The translations under genes and the position numbers were made by a program. Under the pieces are notes generated by a model that saw only the letters and a list, made by a program, of their open reading frames with translations, was not told the DNA's origin and did no database searches. From Clostridium tarantellae (GTDB taxonomy: Bacteria > Bacillota > Clostridia > Clostridiales > Clostridiaceae), in contig NZ_WHJC01000008.1 of the NCBI RefSeq assembly GCF_009295725.1, positions 1-35,197 on the forward strand: 35,197 nucleotides of DNA, given 5' to 3'. The first letter of the stretch is position 1. Every line of letters starts with the position of its first letter. This document shows, piece after piece, positions 1 to 7,499 of this stretch.

Positions 1-1137
1 ATATTAACTATACTATTAATTAAATTATTAAATTTAAAAATAAATAATTTAATTTGTATATTACTTACATTAATCATAATTTATTTTATAATTTATCCAA
101 AGTCTTGTATTAGTGCTTCACTAAATGGAGCTCTTTTATTTGCAAAATCCATATTACCAACAATGTTTCCTTTTATGGTTATATGTAATATGATAATTTC
201 TTTAGATGGATTAAAAATGTATTCTAGTGTTTTAGGTCCAATAATTTGTAAACCCTTAGGATTAAGCTATAATTGCTGTTTCCCGTTAATAGCTAGTTTT
301 TTATGTGGTTATCCAATGGGAGCTAAATATTCTACAGATTTATATAAAAGCAATTTAATTTCATATAATGAATTTTCTAGATTATTAAATATAGCCTCTA
401 ATGCTGGTCCTCTTTTTTTAATTGGTGCTGTAGGAACTTCTATGCTTGGAAATGTTTATTTAGGCTATTTATTATTAATTCCTTGTTATACTTCTATTAT
501 AATAATATCTATAATAACATTTAAAAAAGAAGAGCCTAAGACTCCTCTTATTAATAAAATTAATACTACTTATAAAAATTCTTATAGGAAAAAAAATATA
601 GGAAGTATTATAAGCACATCAATACAAGATTCTATAAATAATATTTTAATTTTATGTGGATATGTTATTATTTTTTCAGTAATAATAAGTATGTTTAAAA
701 ATTTATTATTTACAGATACTTTAATATACTCTTTTTGTGAAAAACTTAACATACCTCTTGATTTAATCAGCGGTATATTTTTAGGTAGCATAGAACTTAC
801 TAATGGCTGTAATATTATTAGTAGTAGTAATCTAAGCTTATTAACTAAATTATGTTTACTTGCTTTTTTATCTTCATTTGGTGGCTTATCAATATTAGCT
901 CAAACAAGTTCATTTTTTCAAAATGAAAATATATCTATATTAAAATATTTCTCATTTAAATTTTTACAAGGATTAATCGCAATTATAATTATGTTTTTTT
1001 CTTATATATTATTAAAAGATAGTATAGCTACATTATCAGTCTCCGGAGCAACTTTATTATATATAAATCCTATTTTAATATTGCTCCTTATAAGTTTAAT
1101 TACTTTAATCCTATACAAATTACTTTTTATCTCTTAA
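1..1137 (+). CDS. ylbJ: Sporulation integral membrane protein YlbJ (5' end outside window)
   Basis: Polytopic membrane protein of the YlbJ family, which carries nucleoside-recognition/gate-type repeats and is needed for proper spore formation in Bacillus; its transported substrate is unknown to me. The reading frame is open from base 1, so the start lies left of the window and 378 residues are visible. The first Met in view (base 163) is in mid-protein and should not be taken as the start. Several hydrophobic segments are separated by short polar loops, and a Gly/Pro-rich stretch CGYPMGAKY lies near visible residue 102. ylbJ next to coaD and rsmD matches the Bacillus ylb cluster, but here it is read towards them. 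Its last 18 bases overlap the end of the opposite-strand gene. Family call is good; function is inferred from the family. Confidence 0.85.
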   Translation: MLTILLIKLLNLKINNLICILLTLIIIYFIIYPKSCISASLNGALLFAKSILPTMFPFMVICNMIISLDGLKMYSSVLGPIICKPLGLSYNCCFPLIASFLCGYPMGAKYSTDLYKSNLISYNEFSRLLNIASNAGPLFLIGAVGTSMLGNVYLGYLLLIPCYTSIIIISIITFKKEEPKTPLINKINTTYKNSYRKKNIGSIISTSIQDSINNILILCGYVIIFSVIISMFKNLLFTDTLIYSFCEKLNIPLDLISGIFLGSIELTNGCNIISSSNLSLLTKLCLLAFLSSFGGLSILAQTSSFFQNENISILKYFSFKFLQGLIAIIIMFFSYILLKDSIATLSVSGATLLYINPILILLLISLITLILYKLLFIS

Positions 1138-1656
1138 TTCTTTTATATTTTCTCTAATACTATTTGAAGTTTTATTAATGTCATCACTAAGATTTAAAGC
1201 AAATGTTTCCATATTATTTTTCATATGCATTAAAAATTCATTAGTTTTTGAATCTATCTCTTTTTGTAATTGTGATAAAACTTCATCTGCATATTCTCTT
1301 GAGCCAAGTCTAATAGATTTTGCTTGTCTATGAGCAAGAGCTATTATTTCTTGTGCTCTTATTTCTGCTTCTTTTACAATATTATGATTTTCTATTCTTT
1401 TTTTCATTAATTCTATAGTTTCTAATCTAACACTTTCATTTTCTTTTTTTGCTTCTTGCAGAATTCTATCTTTTTCTGTAAGTAACCATTGTGCCTTTTT
1501 TATTTCATCTGGTAAATAATTAACAACTTGATCAATAGTTTCTAGCATTTCTTTTCTATCAACTACAACCTTACCTGTTATGGGAACTTTAGAAGCTTCC
1601 TCAACCATATCCCTAAGATAATCTAATAATTGCATTATTTGAGCTTCTTGCCTCAT
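1120..1656 (-). CDS. Coiled-coil protein of unknown function, DivIVA/ATPase-like
   Basis: A 178-residue soluble protein that I cannot assign firmly. About residues 50-175 are rich in Glu, Lys, Gln and Ile with heptad-like spacing, which indicates a long coiled coil; there is no signal peptide, membrane segment or Walker motif. Similar short coiled-coil proteins next to coaD in clostridia are often labelled ATPase or DivIVA-like, from memory and without a catalytic motif to support the first label. It is the last gene of rsmD-coaD-this gene, 16 bases after coaD. The ribosome site is a run of eight G directly behind the coaD stop codon, which is unusual in so AT-rich a genome. The 3' end overlaps ylbJ tail to tail by 18 bases. 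A structural or scaffolding role is only a guess. Confidence 0.75.
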   Translation of the reverse strand: MRQEAQIMQLLDYLRDMVEEASKVPITGKVVVDRKEMLETIDQVVNYLPDEIKKAQWLLTEKDRILQEAKKENESVRLETIELMKKRIENHNIVKEAEIRAQEIIALAHRQAKSIRLGSREYADEVLSQLQKEIDSKTNEFLMHMKNNMETFALNLSDDINKTSNSIRENIKELRDKK

Positions 1657-1665
1657 TAATGATTA

Positions 1666-1673
1666 CCCCCCCC
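1666..1673 (-). promoter_or_regulatory. G8 homopolymer acting as Shine-Dalgarno site
   Basis: Eight consecutive G on the minus strand begin with the G of the coaD TAG stop and end nine bases before the ATG at 1656. They replace the usual GGAGG of the neighbouring genes. Homopolymers of this length are prone to slippage; a one-base change would alter the spacing to the ATG only slightly. Confidence 0.6.
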
Positions 1674-2155
1674 TAATATCCTTTTATTTTATAATTAAAA
1701 ATTTCTAATATTTGCTTTGGTATAAATTTATCCACACACCCACCAAATTTAGCAATTTGTTTAATAGCTGATGAACTTATATAAGAGTACGTTGGATCAC
1801 TTAACATAAATAATGTTTCTATATTTTTATCTAACTCATTATTTATAAGTGCCATAGGAACCTCATATTCAAAATCAGTAACAGTTCTTAATCCCTTTAT
1901 TAAAATATTTGCTTCTTCTCTATGCATAAAGTCTATTAATAATCCATTAAAACATTTAACTTCTACATTTGAATAACACTCCACAACTTTTTTAATAATT
2001 TCTACTCTTTCATCAATTTGGAATAAACCTTTTTTATCTATATTTATTAAAACAGCAATTATAACTTTATCAAATAATTTACTTGATCTTTCAATTATAT
2101 TAACATGACCATTGGTAATGGGATCAAAACTACCTGGATAAACAGCTATCCTCAT
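1673..2155 (-). CDS. coaD: Phosphopantetheine adenylyltransferase
   Basis: Catalyses the fourth step of coenzyme A synthesis in the cytoplasm: 4'-phosphopantetheine plus ATP gives dephospho-CoA and pyrophosphate. The 160-residue length is normal for the family. The N-terminal nucleotidyltransferase motif GSFDPITNGH (residues 8-17, with the TxGH signature) and the C-terminal SYISSSAIK motif that closes the ATP site are both intact. The start ATG follows the rsmD stop codon after one base (TAAAATG), so translation is probably coupled. rsmD-coaD pairing is common in Firmicutes. CoaBC, which makes its substrate, is encoded about 17 kb away in this window. High confidence. Confidence 0.97.
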   Translation of the reverse strand: MRIAVYPGSFDPITNGHVNIIERSSKLFDKVIIAVLINIDKKGLFQIDERVEIIKKVVECYSNVEVKCFNGLLIDFMHREEANILIKGLRTVTDFEYEVPMALINNELDKNIETLFMLSDPTYSYISSSAIKQIAKFGGCVDKFIPKQILEIFNYKIKGY

Positions 2156-2156
2156 T

Positions 2157-2714
2157 TTATTCCTCCTCTATTTTATAAAAGCAAACAGTGGTATTCCCAT
2201 ATTTTTTTTCTCTACATAACTTAATATTTTTAGTTCCTTCAAATATTTCTTCACTACTATCAATCTTAGTTACAATTAATCCATCTGCTTGAAGCATTGA
2301 ATTATTATCAATTATTTCCATAGCTTCTGGTATTAAATTTTTTAAATAGGGTGGATCTATAAAAATTAAATCAAATACTTTTCCTCTTGAAGCTAAATTT
2401 CTTAATGCGGAATATGCATCTGTATTTAAAGCATAACAACAATCATTAAATCCTAAATTATCTATGTTTTCTTTTAAAACTGGAAATGTTATTGGACTTT
2501 TATCTACTAAATATACTTCCTTAGCACCTCTACTTGCAGCCTCTAACCCTAAACTTCCAGTACCTGCAAATACATCTATAGAAACTGCATCTGGTATATA
2601 TCCTTGTATCATACTAAATATAGACTCTTTTATTCTATCTAAAGTTGGTCTAGTATCATAGGTTGGTGGTGAAAGTATCTTTCTACCTTTTGCTCTTCCT
2701 GAAATTATTCTCAT
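2157..2714 (-). CDS. rsmD: 16S rRNA (guanine(966)-N2)-methyltransferase
   Basis: Methylates N2 of G966 in helix 31 of 16S rRNA during 30S assembly, with S-adenosylmethionine as donor. The 185-residue protein is a single Rossmann methyltransferase: the SAM-binding loop DVFAGTGSLGLEAAS is at about residues 47-61 and the catalytic DPPY motif at 120-123. The N-terminal MRIISGRAKGR and the TRPT-D-R-KE stretch at 21-30 are typical of the family. It is preceded by AAGGAGG and by a candidate promoter in the gap after recG, and it starts the rsmD-coaD-coiled-coil unit. High confidence. Confidence 0.96.
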   Translation of the reverse strand: MRIISGRAKGRKILSPPTYDTRPTLDRIKESIFSMIQGYIPDAVSIDVFAGTGSLGLEAASRGAKEVYLVDKSPITFPVLKENIDNLGFNDCCYALNTDAYSALRNLASRGKVFDLIFIDPPYLKNLIPEAMEIIDNNSMLQADGLIVTKIDSSEEIFEGTKNIKLCREKKYGNTTVCFYKIEEE

Positions 2715-2744
2715 CTTTATTTCCTCCTTAGATTAAATAATAAT

Positions 2745-2773
2745 ATTTTACCACACTAGCTACAATTATACAA
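2745..2773 (-). promoter_or_regulatory. Candidate SigA promoter for rsmD-coaD
   Basis: On the minus strand a -35-like TTGTAT (2768-2773), a 17-base spacer and TAAAAT (2745-2750) with an extended TGG before it lie about 30 bases ahead of the rsmD ATG. The -35 matches only three consensus bases, so the extended -10 carries the call. Confidence 0.4.
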
Positions 2774-2779
2774 TTATTG

Positions 2780-4816
2780 TCAATTGAAGCATATATAAGT
2801 GGTTGTTCTTTCTAAATTTTTCAAAATTTCATTGCATAATTTAATGTTTTCTATATTATTTTTTTCACTTAATATATGTCTAGCCTCTGCATTAGCACAT
2901 TTTAATATATTTATATCATTTACAATATCAGCTAATAAAAAACCTAATTCACCATGTTGCTTCATACCAAACATTTCTCCTGCTCCTCTAAGTTTTAAAT
3001 CTTGCTCAGCAATATAAAAACCATTGTTACTTTTTGTCATTATGTTCATTCTTTTCTTAGTAACTTCATTTTTAACATGGGCAATAAGTATACAAGTTGA
3101 TTCATATTTCCCTCTACCAACTCTACCTCTTAATTGATGCAATTGTGCTAATCCAAATCTTTCTGCATTTTCAATTATCATAACAGAGGCATTAGGAACA
3201 TTAACTCCAACTTCTATTACTGTCGTAGATATTATAACCTTAACTTCATTATTTTTAAAGCTATTAATAATATTATCTTTTTCAACTGCATTCATTTTTC
3301 CATGTAATATTTCAACTTTAATATCTTTAAAAATATCCTCTTTTAATTCTTTATAAAGCACTTCCACAGCTTTAAGGTTTAATTTTTCATTTTCTTCTAT
3401 TAAAGGAGACACTATATAAACCTGTCTTCCTTTTTTAACTTCTGAATATGCAAATTTATAAGCTTTCATTCTATTATTTTGCTCTACTAATAAAGTTTTT
3501 ATTGGTTTTCTTCCTGGTGGTAATTCATCTATTATCGAAATATCTAAATCACTATACATATATAAAGATAAAGTTCTAGGTATAGGTGTTGCTGTCATAA
3601 CTAATACATCTGCTAATTTATTTTTATTTATAAACTTACTTCTTTGTTCAACACCAAATCTATGCTGTTCATCTGTAACTACTAATCCTAAATTTACAAA
3701 ATTAACATCATCTTGTATAAGAGTATGAGTACCTATTACCAAAATAGGCTCTCCTGTTTCAATCTTTTCTTTTATTCTTTTTTTTTCGCTATTTTTAGTA
3801 CTACCTGTTAATAATTCAATATCTACATTAAAATTACTAAATATTTTTTTTGCTTCAAAATAATGCTGATTAGCAAGTATTTCTGTAGGTACCATTAAAG
3901 CTGTTTGATAACCATTCATATAAACATTAAACATTGCTATTAAAGCTACCATAGTTTTTCCTGAACCTACATCTCCTTGAACTAATCTATTCATAGATAT
4001 AGTTTTTTTCTGATCTATAAGAATTTCTCTTACTGTTCTTGATTGTGCTGTTGTTAAAGTATATGGCAAACTCTCTTTTAGTTCAATTAACTTTTCACTC
4101 ATTTTAAAATTAATTCCATTTGATGAATTTTTTAAATGAAACTTCATCATCAAAAGCTTTAAAGAATAAGTAAATAATTCTTGAAATTTTAATCTATTAA
4201 TAGCTTTTTCAAGGGATATCTTATTTTTTGGAAAATGTATATTTCGCAAAGATTCATCTAATGAATTTAATTTATATTTTTCAATAATATCGTTAGGTAA
4301 ATTTTCTGTTATAGTAATGCCATTTAATATAGAATTCACCAATTTAACTAATATTTTATTATTCAAATCATTTTTTAAAGAATATATAGGAATTATTTCA
4401 CTATTTTTAGCTCCTTTGCAATCTATCAATGGGTTTATAACTTCTAGCATATTACCTATCTTTTTAAACTTACCTACTAAGTCATATTCTTTATTTAATT
4501 TTAAATTTTTTTTAATATAAGGTTGATTAAACCATTTTCCAATTATTTCTATTCCATTATATGAAAATTTAATTGTAATTAAACTTTTTCCATTTTTTGT
4601 TTTAGTAATACTACCATACTCTTCTACTTTACATTTTAAAACTGCTTTTTCTTCTTTAAAATTTTCTTTTATGTCTATATTATTATTTATATATTCATAC
4701 TCTCTTGGAAAATATAAAAGTAAATCTAATAAATTATATATTCCACTTTTATTTAATTTCTCTTTTAATTTTGGACCAACTCCATTTATACAACATATAT
4801 CAGCATATATATTCAT
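2780..4816 (-). CDS. recG: ATP-dependent DNA helicase RecG
   Basis: Branch-migrating helicase that reverses stalled replication forks and processes Holliday junctions. The 678-residue protein has the N-terminal wedge/OB-fold region (about residues 50-230), then a two-lobed helicase core: Walker A GDVGSGKT at 281-288, motif II DEQH at 382-385, motif III TATPIPRT just after 400 and motif VI QLRGRVGRG near 590, followed by the TRG-type C-terminal region. The start is the ATG at 4816, with GGAGG a few bases ahead. The gene sits directly behind a terminator hairpin that overlaps the fakA stop codon, so its expression depends on read-through or on a promoter inside fakA. High confidence in identity. 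Confidence 0.97.
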   Translation of the reverse strand: MNIYADICCINGVGPKLKEKLNKSGIYNLLDLLLYFPREYEYINNNIDIKENFKEEKAVLKCKVEEYGSITKTKNGKSLITIKFSYNGIEIIGKWFNQPYIKKNLKLNKEYDLVGKFKKIGNMLEVINPLIDCKGAKNSEIIPIYSLKNDLNNKILVKLVNSILNGITITENLPNDIIEKYKLNSLDESLRNIHFPKNKISLEKAINRLKFQELFTYSLKLLMMKFHLKNSSNGINFKMSEKLIELKESLPYTLTTAQSRTVREILIDQKKTISMNRLVQGDVGSGKTMVALIAMFNVYMNGYQTALMVPTEILANQHYFEAKKIFSNFNVDIELLTGSTKNSEKKRIKEKIETGEPILVIGTHTLIQDDVNFVNLGLVVTDEQHRFGVEQRSKFINKNKLADVLVMTATPIPRTLSLYMYSDLDISIIDELPPGRKPIKTLLVEQNNRMKAYKFAYSEVKKGRQVYIVSPLIEENEKLNLKAVEVLYKELKEDIFKDIKVEILHGKMNAVEKDNIINSFKNNEVKVIISTTVIEVGVNVPNASVMIIENAERFGLAQLHQLRGRVGRGKYESTCILIAHVKNEVTKKRMNIMTKSNNGFYIAEQDLKLRGAGEMFGMKQHGELGFLLADIVNDINILKCANAEARHILSEKNNIENIKLCNEILKNLERTTTYICFN

Positions 4817-4842
4817 AAAATGACCTCCATTTAAATAAGAAA

Positions 4843-4863
4843 AAAAGCGACAAAGTCGCTTTT
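4843..4863 (-). terminator. Terminator hairpin overlapping the fakA stop codon
   Basis: On the minus strand AAAGCGAC, loop TTT, GTCGCTTTTTTC forms a stem with a GC core (4847-4851 with 4855-4859) and a U-rich tail running to about 4833. It begins inside the TAA of fakA (4862-4864). The recG ribosome site starts about ten bases after the U tract. Confidence 0.8.
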
Positions 4864-6511
4864 ATTCCACTGACATTATGAAATAATATAATGGCTGCTC
4901 TCCATTGTAGCATTGAACATCTAAGTCACTATATTTTTCTTCTATTTTACTAACTAATTCATCAACCTCTTCTTTATTACTATCTTTTCCATAAAATAAA
5001 GTAATAAGTTCTGATTCATCATCTACTAAAGTATCTAAAAGAGTTATCGCTACTTCATAAGGATTTTTTCCAACTTCTTTTATTTTGCCTTCAACTAATC
5101 CTAAAATATTTCCTTCTTTGATTTCTTTTCCATCTACTTCTGTATCTCTAACAGCATAAGTAACAGAAGATGTTTTAACCATTTTCATTATTTCTTTAAG
5201 TTCTTCTTCATTATTATCTACATCAGATTCTGGACTAAACATAGTTATGCAAGTAATTCCTTGTGGAATTGTTGTAGTAGGTATTACTCTAATATCCTTT
5301 TTAGATATTTCTGCTGCTTGATTAGCTGCCATAATTATGTTCTTGTTATTTGGTAAAATAAATATGTGCTCAGCATTTAATTTATCAATTGCTTCAATTA
5401 TATCTTGAGTGCTAGGATTCATGGTTTGACCACCTTCTATAACATAATCTACACCTAAATCCTTAAAAATATTCTTAATACCTTCACCCATAGCAACTGA
5501 AATAAATGCATATTTTTTCATTTCTACTACATCTTCAGTTGTTATAATTTCTTCATCTGCAGAATTATTATAATACCCTTCTGCTAGCATTTCTCTATGT
5601 TCTTCTCTCATATTATCAATTTTTATTTTAGAAAGTTCTCCTAATTTAACAGCATATGATAAAACTTTACCTGGATTATTAGTGTGAATATGAACTTTTA
5701 TAACATCATCATATCCAACTACTATAAGAGAATCTCCTAATGATTCTATTTGATCTTTAAAATCATTTGCTTTTTTTGCATCTCCTAAAATAATAAACTC
5801 CGTACAATATCCAAACATTATATCTTCAATATTAGTTGTAGCAGAATTTTGAGAATTAACTACTTTTCCTATTGAAGCTGAAGAAGATTCAATTTTCAAA
5901 TTATTTCTTAAAGCTTCTTCCATACCTTGAAGAATTATTAATAATCCCATTCCCCCAGAATCAACAACTCTTGCCTTTTTTAATGCAGGTAGCATTTCAG
6001 GAGTTTTATCTAACATTACTTTACTTTCTTTGCAAACAAATGCCATCAATTCTGTTATATCCTCAATTGTAACATTTGTAGCTGCCTCTCCTGCCGCTCT
6101 TATAATTGTTAAAATAGTTCCTTCTGTTGGTCTCATTACAGCTTTATAAGCAGCTTTACTTCCTTCTAATAAAGCATAAGCAAATTCACTAGCTGATACT
6201 TCTTCTTTTCCTTCTAAGCCTTTTGAAATTCCTCTTAATATTTGTGATAATATTACACCTGAATTTCCTCTTGCCCCCATTAAAGCACCTTTTGCTAACT
6301 TCTTAGAAACTTCTGCTATATTAGTGTTATTTAATCCCTCTATCTCTTTTACAGCTGCTCTAAATGTCATAGACATATTAGTTCCTGTATCTCCGTCTGG
6401 AACCGGGAAAACATTTAAAGAGTTAACAAACTCACTTTGATTTTCAAGTTTAATAGCAGCATTGCTCACCATGAAATACAAATGTTCTCCATTTATTTTG
6501 TTGAATTTCAT
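4862..6511 (-). CDS. fakA: Fatty acid kinase catalytic subunit FakA (YloV, DAK2 domain)
   Basis: ATP-dependent kinase that phosphorylates FakB-bound exogenous fatty acids to acyl-phosphate for membrane phospholipid synthesis. The 549-residue length fits FakA. The N-terminal DAK2-type kinase domain shows the nucleotide/Mg motif PVPDGDTGTNMS at 37-47 and ARGNSGVILSQILRG near residue 80; the C-terminal half is the FakB-binding region typical of YloV. FakB (DegV family) is not in this window. It follows asp23 by 12 bases with an AGGAGG site and forms a two-gene unit behind the promoter at 6904-6932. The asp23-fakA-recG order is the Firmicute norm. High confidence. Confidence 0.95.
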   Translation of the reverse strand: MKFNKINGEHLYFMVSNAAIKLENQSEFVNSLNVFPVPDGDTGTNMSMTFRAAVKEIEGLNNTNIAEVSKKLAKGALMGARGNSGVILSQILRGISKGLEGKEEVSASEFAYALLEGSKAAYKAVMRPTEGTILTIIRAAGEAATNVTIEDITELMAFVCKESKVMLDKTPEMLPALKKARVVDSGGMGLLIILQGMEEALRNNLKIESSSASIGKVVNSQNSATTNIEDIMFGYCTEFIILGDAKKANDFKDQIESLGDSLIVVGYDDVIKVHIHTNNPGKVLSYAVKLGELSKIKIDNMREEHREMLAEGYYNNSADEEIITTEDVVEMKKYAFISVAMGEGIKNIFKDLGVDYVIEGGQTMNPSTQDIIEAIDKLNAEHIFILPNNKNIIMAANQAAEISKKDIRVIPTTTIPQGITCITMFSPESDVDNNEEELKEIMKMVKTSSVTYAVRDTEVDGKEIKEGNILGLVEGKIKEVGKNPYEVAITLLDTLVDDESELITLFYGKDSNKEEVDELVSKIEEKYSDLDVQCYNGEQPLYYFIMSVE

Positions 6512-6523
6512 TATATTTACCTC

Positions 6524-6871
6524 CTAGACTCTAACCGCTTGAACATTTACTGTAATAGATGATACCTTTAATCCAGTATAATTTTCAACATTATATTTTA
6601 CTTTTTGAATTATATTATTTGCTATTACAGAAATTTTTGTTCCATACTCAACCATTACGAAAAGTTCTATTACTAATTTATCATCCTTATAATCTATCTT
6701 TACGCCTTTAGCTAAATTTTCAACTCTCATTAATTCCCAAAAACCTTCTGTAGCATTTTTAGAAACCATACCAACTACACCATAACATTCCATAGTTGAT
6801 AATCCTATAATTTTTGATAAAACATCATCAGCATAAGCTACGTTGCCATGTTCATTTGAATATCCAATCAT
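6524..6871 (-). CDS. Asp23/Gls24 family envelope stress protein (YloU-like)
   Basis: A 115-residue cytoplasmic Asp23/Gls24 domain protein. Members are abundant, often membrane-associated, and respond to alkaline or envelope stress; the molecular role is not settled. The YANDVLSKI-type start (here YADDVLSKI), the GVVGM turn near residue 32 and the closing VSSITVNVQAV strand fit the family. The genomic place, upstream of fakA and divergent from rpmB, is the same as yloU of Bacillus. Its start has GAGGAGGAAT before the ATG and its own promoter lies 30-60 bases upstream. Family confident, function open. Confidence 0.9.
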   Translation of the reverse strand: MIGYSNEHGNVAYADDVLSKIIGLSTMECYGVVGMVSKNATEGFWELMRVENLAKGVKIDYKDDKLVIELFVMVEYGTKISVIANNIIQKVKYNVENYTGLKVSSITVNVQAVRV

Positions 6872-6903
6872 GATGATTCCTCCTCAACTATTCCATATAC
6901 TAT

Positions 6904-6932
6904 ATTCTATATTAAATAGTTTGATTATTCAA
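6904..6932 (-). promoter_or_regulatory. SigA promoter for asp23-fakA
   Basis: On the minus strand TTGAAT (6927-6932), a 17-base spacer and TAGAAT (6904-6909) precede the asp23 ATG by about 33 bases. It faces away from the rpmB promoter; about 50 bases separate the two -35 elements. Confidence 0.6.
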
Positions 6933-6983
6933 GAATTATATACTAATACTTCTATCTTTTTAATTAATTATTTTATTTTTTAC

Positions 6984-7013
6984 TTGCATATTTTATATAT
7001 GTTATGTTAGAAT
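6984..7013 (+). promoter_or_regulatory. SigA promoter (extended -10) for rpmB
   Basis: TTGCAT (6984-6989), an 18-base spacer and TAGAAT (7008-7013) preceded by TGT, an extended -10. The predicted leader of about 40 bases holds a small hairpin, GAAGA-TTTA-TCTTC at 7028-7041, just ahead of the AAGGAGGTG ribosome site at 7048-7056. Confidence 0.6.
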
Positions 7014-7061
7014 ATTAACGTCCTATTGAAGATTTATCTTCATTTGTAAGGAGGTGTTTTT

Positions 7062-7253
7062 ATGTCAAGAAGATGTGAAATCTGTGATAAAGGTGTTGTA
7101 AGCGGAAAGCAATACAGCCACTCACACAGACAATCAAATAGAACTTGGGCTCCAAACATAAAAAAAGTTAAGGCTATCGTTAAAGGAACACCAAAAACTG
7201 TTCATGTTTGTACAAGATGCTTAAGATCTGGTAAAGTTCAAAGAGCTATATAG
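7062..7253 (+). CDS. rpmB: 50S ribosomal protein L28
   Basis: Component of the large ribosomal subunit. The 63-residue protein opens with MSRRCEICDKG and has a second CTRC pair near the C-terminus (VHVCTRCLRSGKVQRA), so this is the zinc-ribbon, four-cysteine form. Central SHSHRQSNRTW is typical of L28. It is one of only two plus-strand genes here and stands alone between its own promoter and a strong terminator. Divergence from asp23-fakA and convergence with spoVM reproduce the Bacillus arrangement. A complete AAGGAGGTG site with six-base spacing fixes the start. Confidence 0.98.
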   Translation: MSRRCEICDKGVVSGKQYSHSHRQSNRTWAPNIKKVKAIVKGTPKTVHVCTRCLRSGKVQRAI

Positions 7254-7264
7254 TAATCTTTGAC

Positions 7265-7296
7265 AAAAATGCAATTGTTAATCAATTGCATTTTTT
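7265..7296 (+). terminator. Rho-independent terminator of rpmB
   Basis: GCAATTG (7271-7277), loop TTAAT, CAATTGC (7283-7289) extended by A-T pairs and followed by ATTTTTT. It starts 11 bases after the rpmB stop codon. Confidence 0.85.
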
Positions 7297-7309
7297 AATT
7301 TTATAGAAA

Positions 7310-7339
7310 AAAGAGTATGTATTAATTTACATACTCTTT
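7310..7339. terminator. Bidirectional terminator between rpmB and spoVM
   Basis: A perfect 12-bp stem, AAAGAGTATGTA with TACATACTCTTT, and a six-base loop. Both strands give a T-rich tail: TTTCTTTTT on the plus strand and CTTTTTTCT on the minus strand. It can stop spoVM transcripts from the right and back up the rpmB terminator from the left. Confidence 0.75.
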
Positions 7340-7360
7340 CTTTTTAGACCATTATGTATT

Positions 7361-7435
7361 TTATTTTTTTGGTCTTTTAAAAATCCTTAAGATTTTTGAT
7401 AAACACTTTGGCAGTTTAATGGCAACTATTTTCAT
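7361..7435 (-). CDS. spoVM: Stage V sporulation protein SpoVM, 24 residues
   Basis: A tiny amphipathic-helix protein that, in Bacillus, recognises the convex forespore membrane and anchors SpoIVA, the base of the spore coat. The 24 codons read MKIVAIKLPK, CLSKILRI, FKRPKK. The IKLPK core with its conserved proline at position 9 matches Bacillus SpoVM; hydrophobic and basic residues alternate as expected, and no acidic residue is present. It starts at ATG 7435 after AGAAGG, and the stop is TAA at 7361. It lies between thiN and the convergent rpmB, exactly as in Bacillus. A SigE-type promoter lies at 7471-7499. Cys replaces the aromatic residue of the Bacillus protein at position 11. The gene is short enough to be missed by gene callers. 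Confidence 0.9.
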   Translation of the reverse strand: MKIVAIKLPKCLSKILRIFKRPKK

Positions 7436-7470
7436 CCTAACCTTCTTTTAAATAAATTACTCTGTTATAT

Positions 7471-7499
7471 ATATTATGCTTAAATTAAGTAAATTGTGC
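7471..7499 (-). promoter_or_regulatory. Candidate SigE promoter for spoVM
   Basis: On the minus strand GCACAAT (7493-7499), exactly 14 bases, then CATAATAT (7471-7478). These compare with the SigE consensus KMATATT-N14-CATACANT at 5 of 7 and about 6 of 8 positions. It begins right after the thiN stop codon and gives a leader of about 30 bases. Confidence 0.5.
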
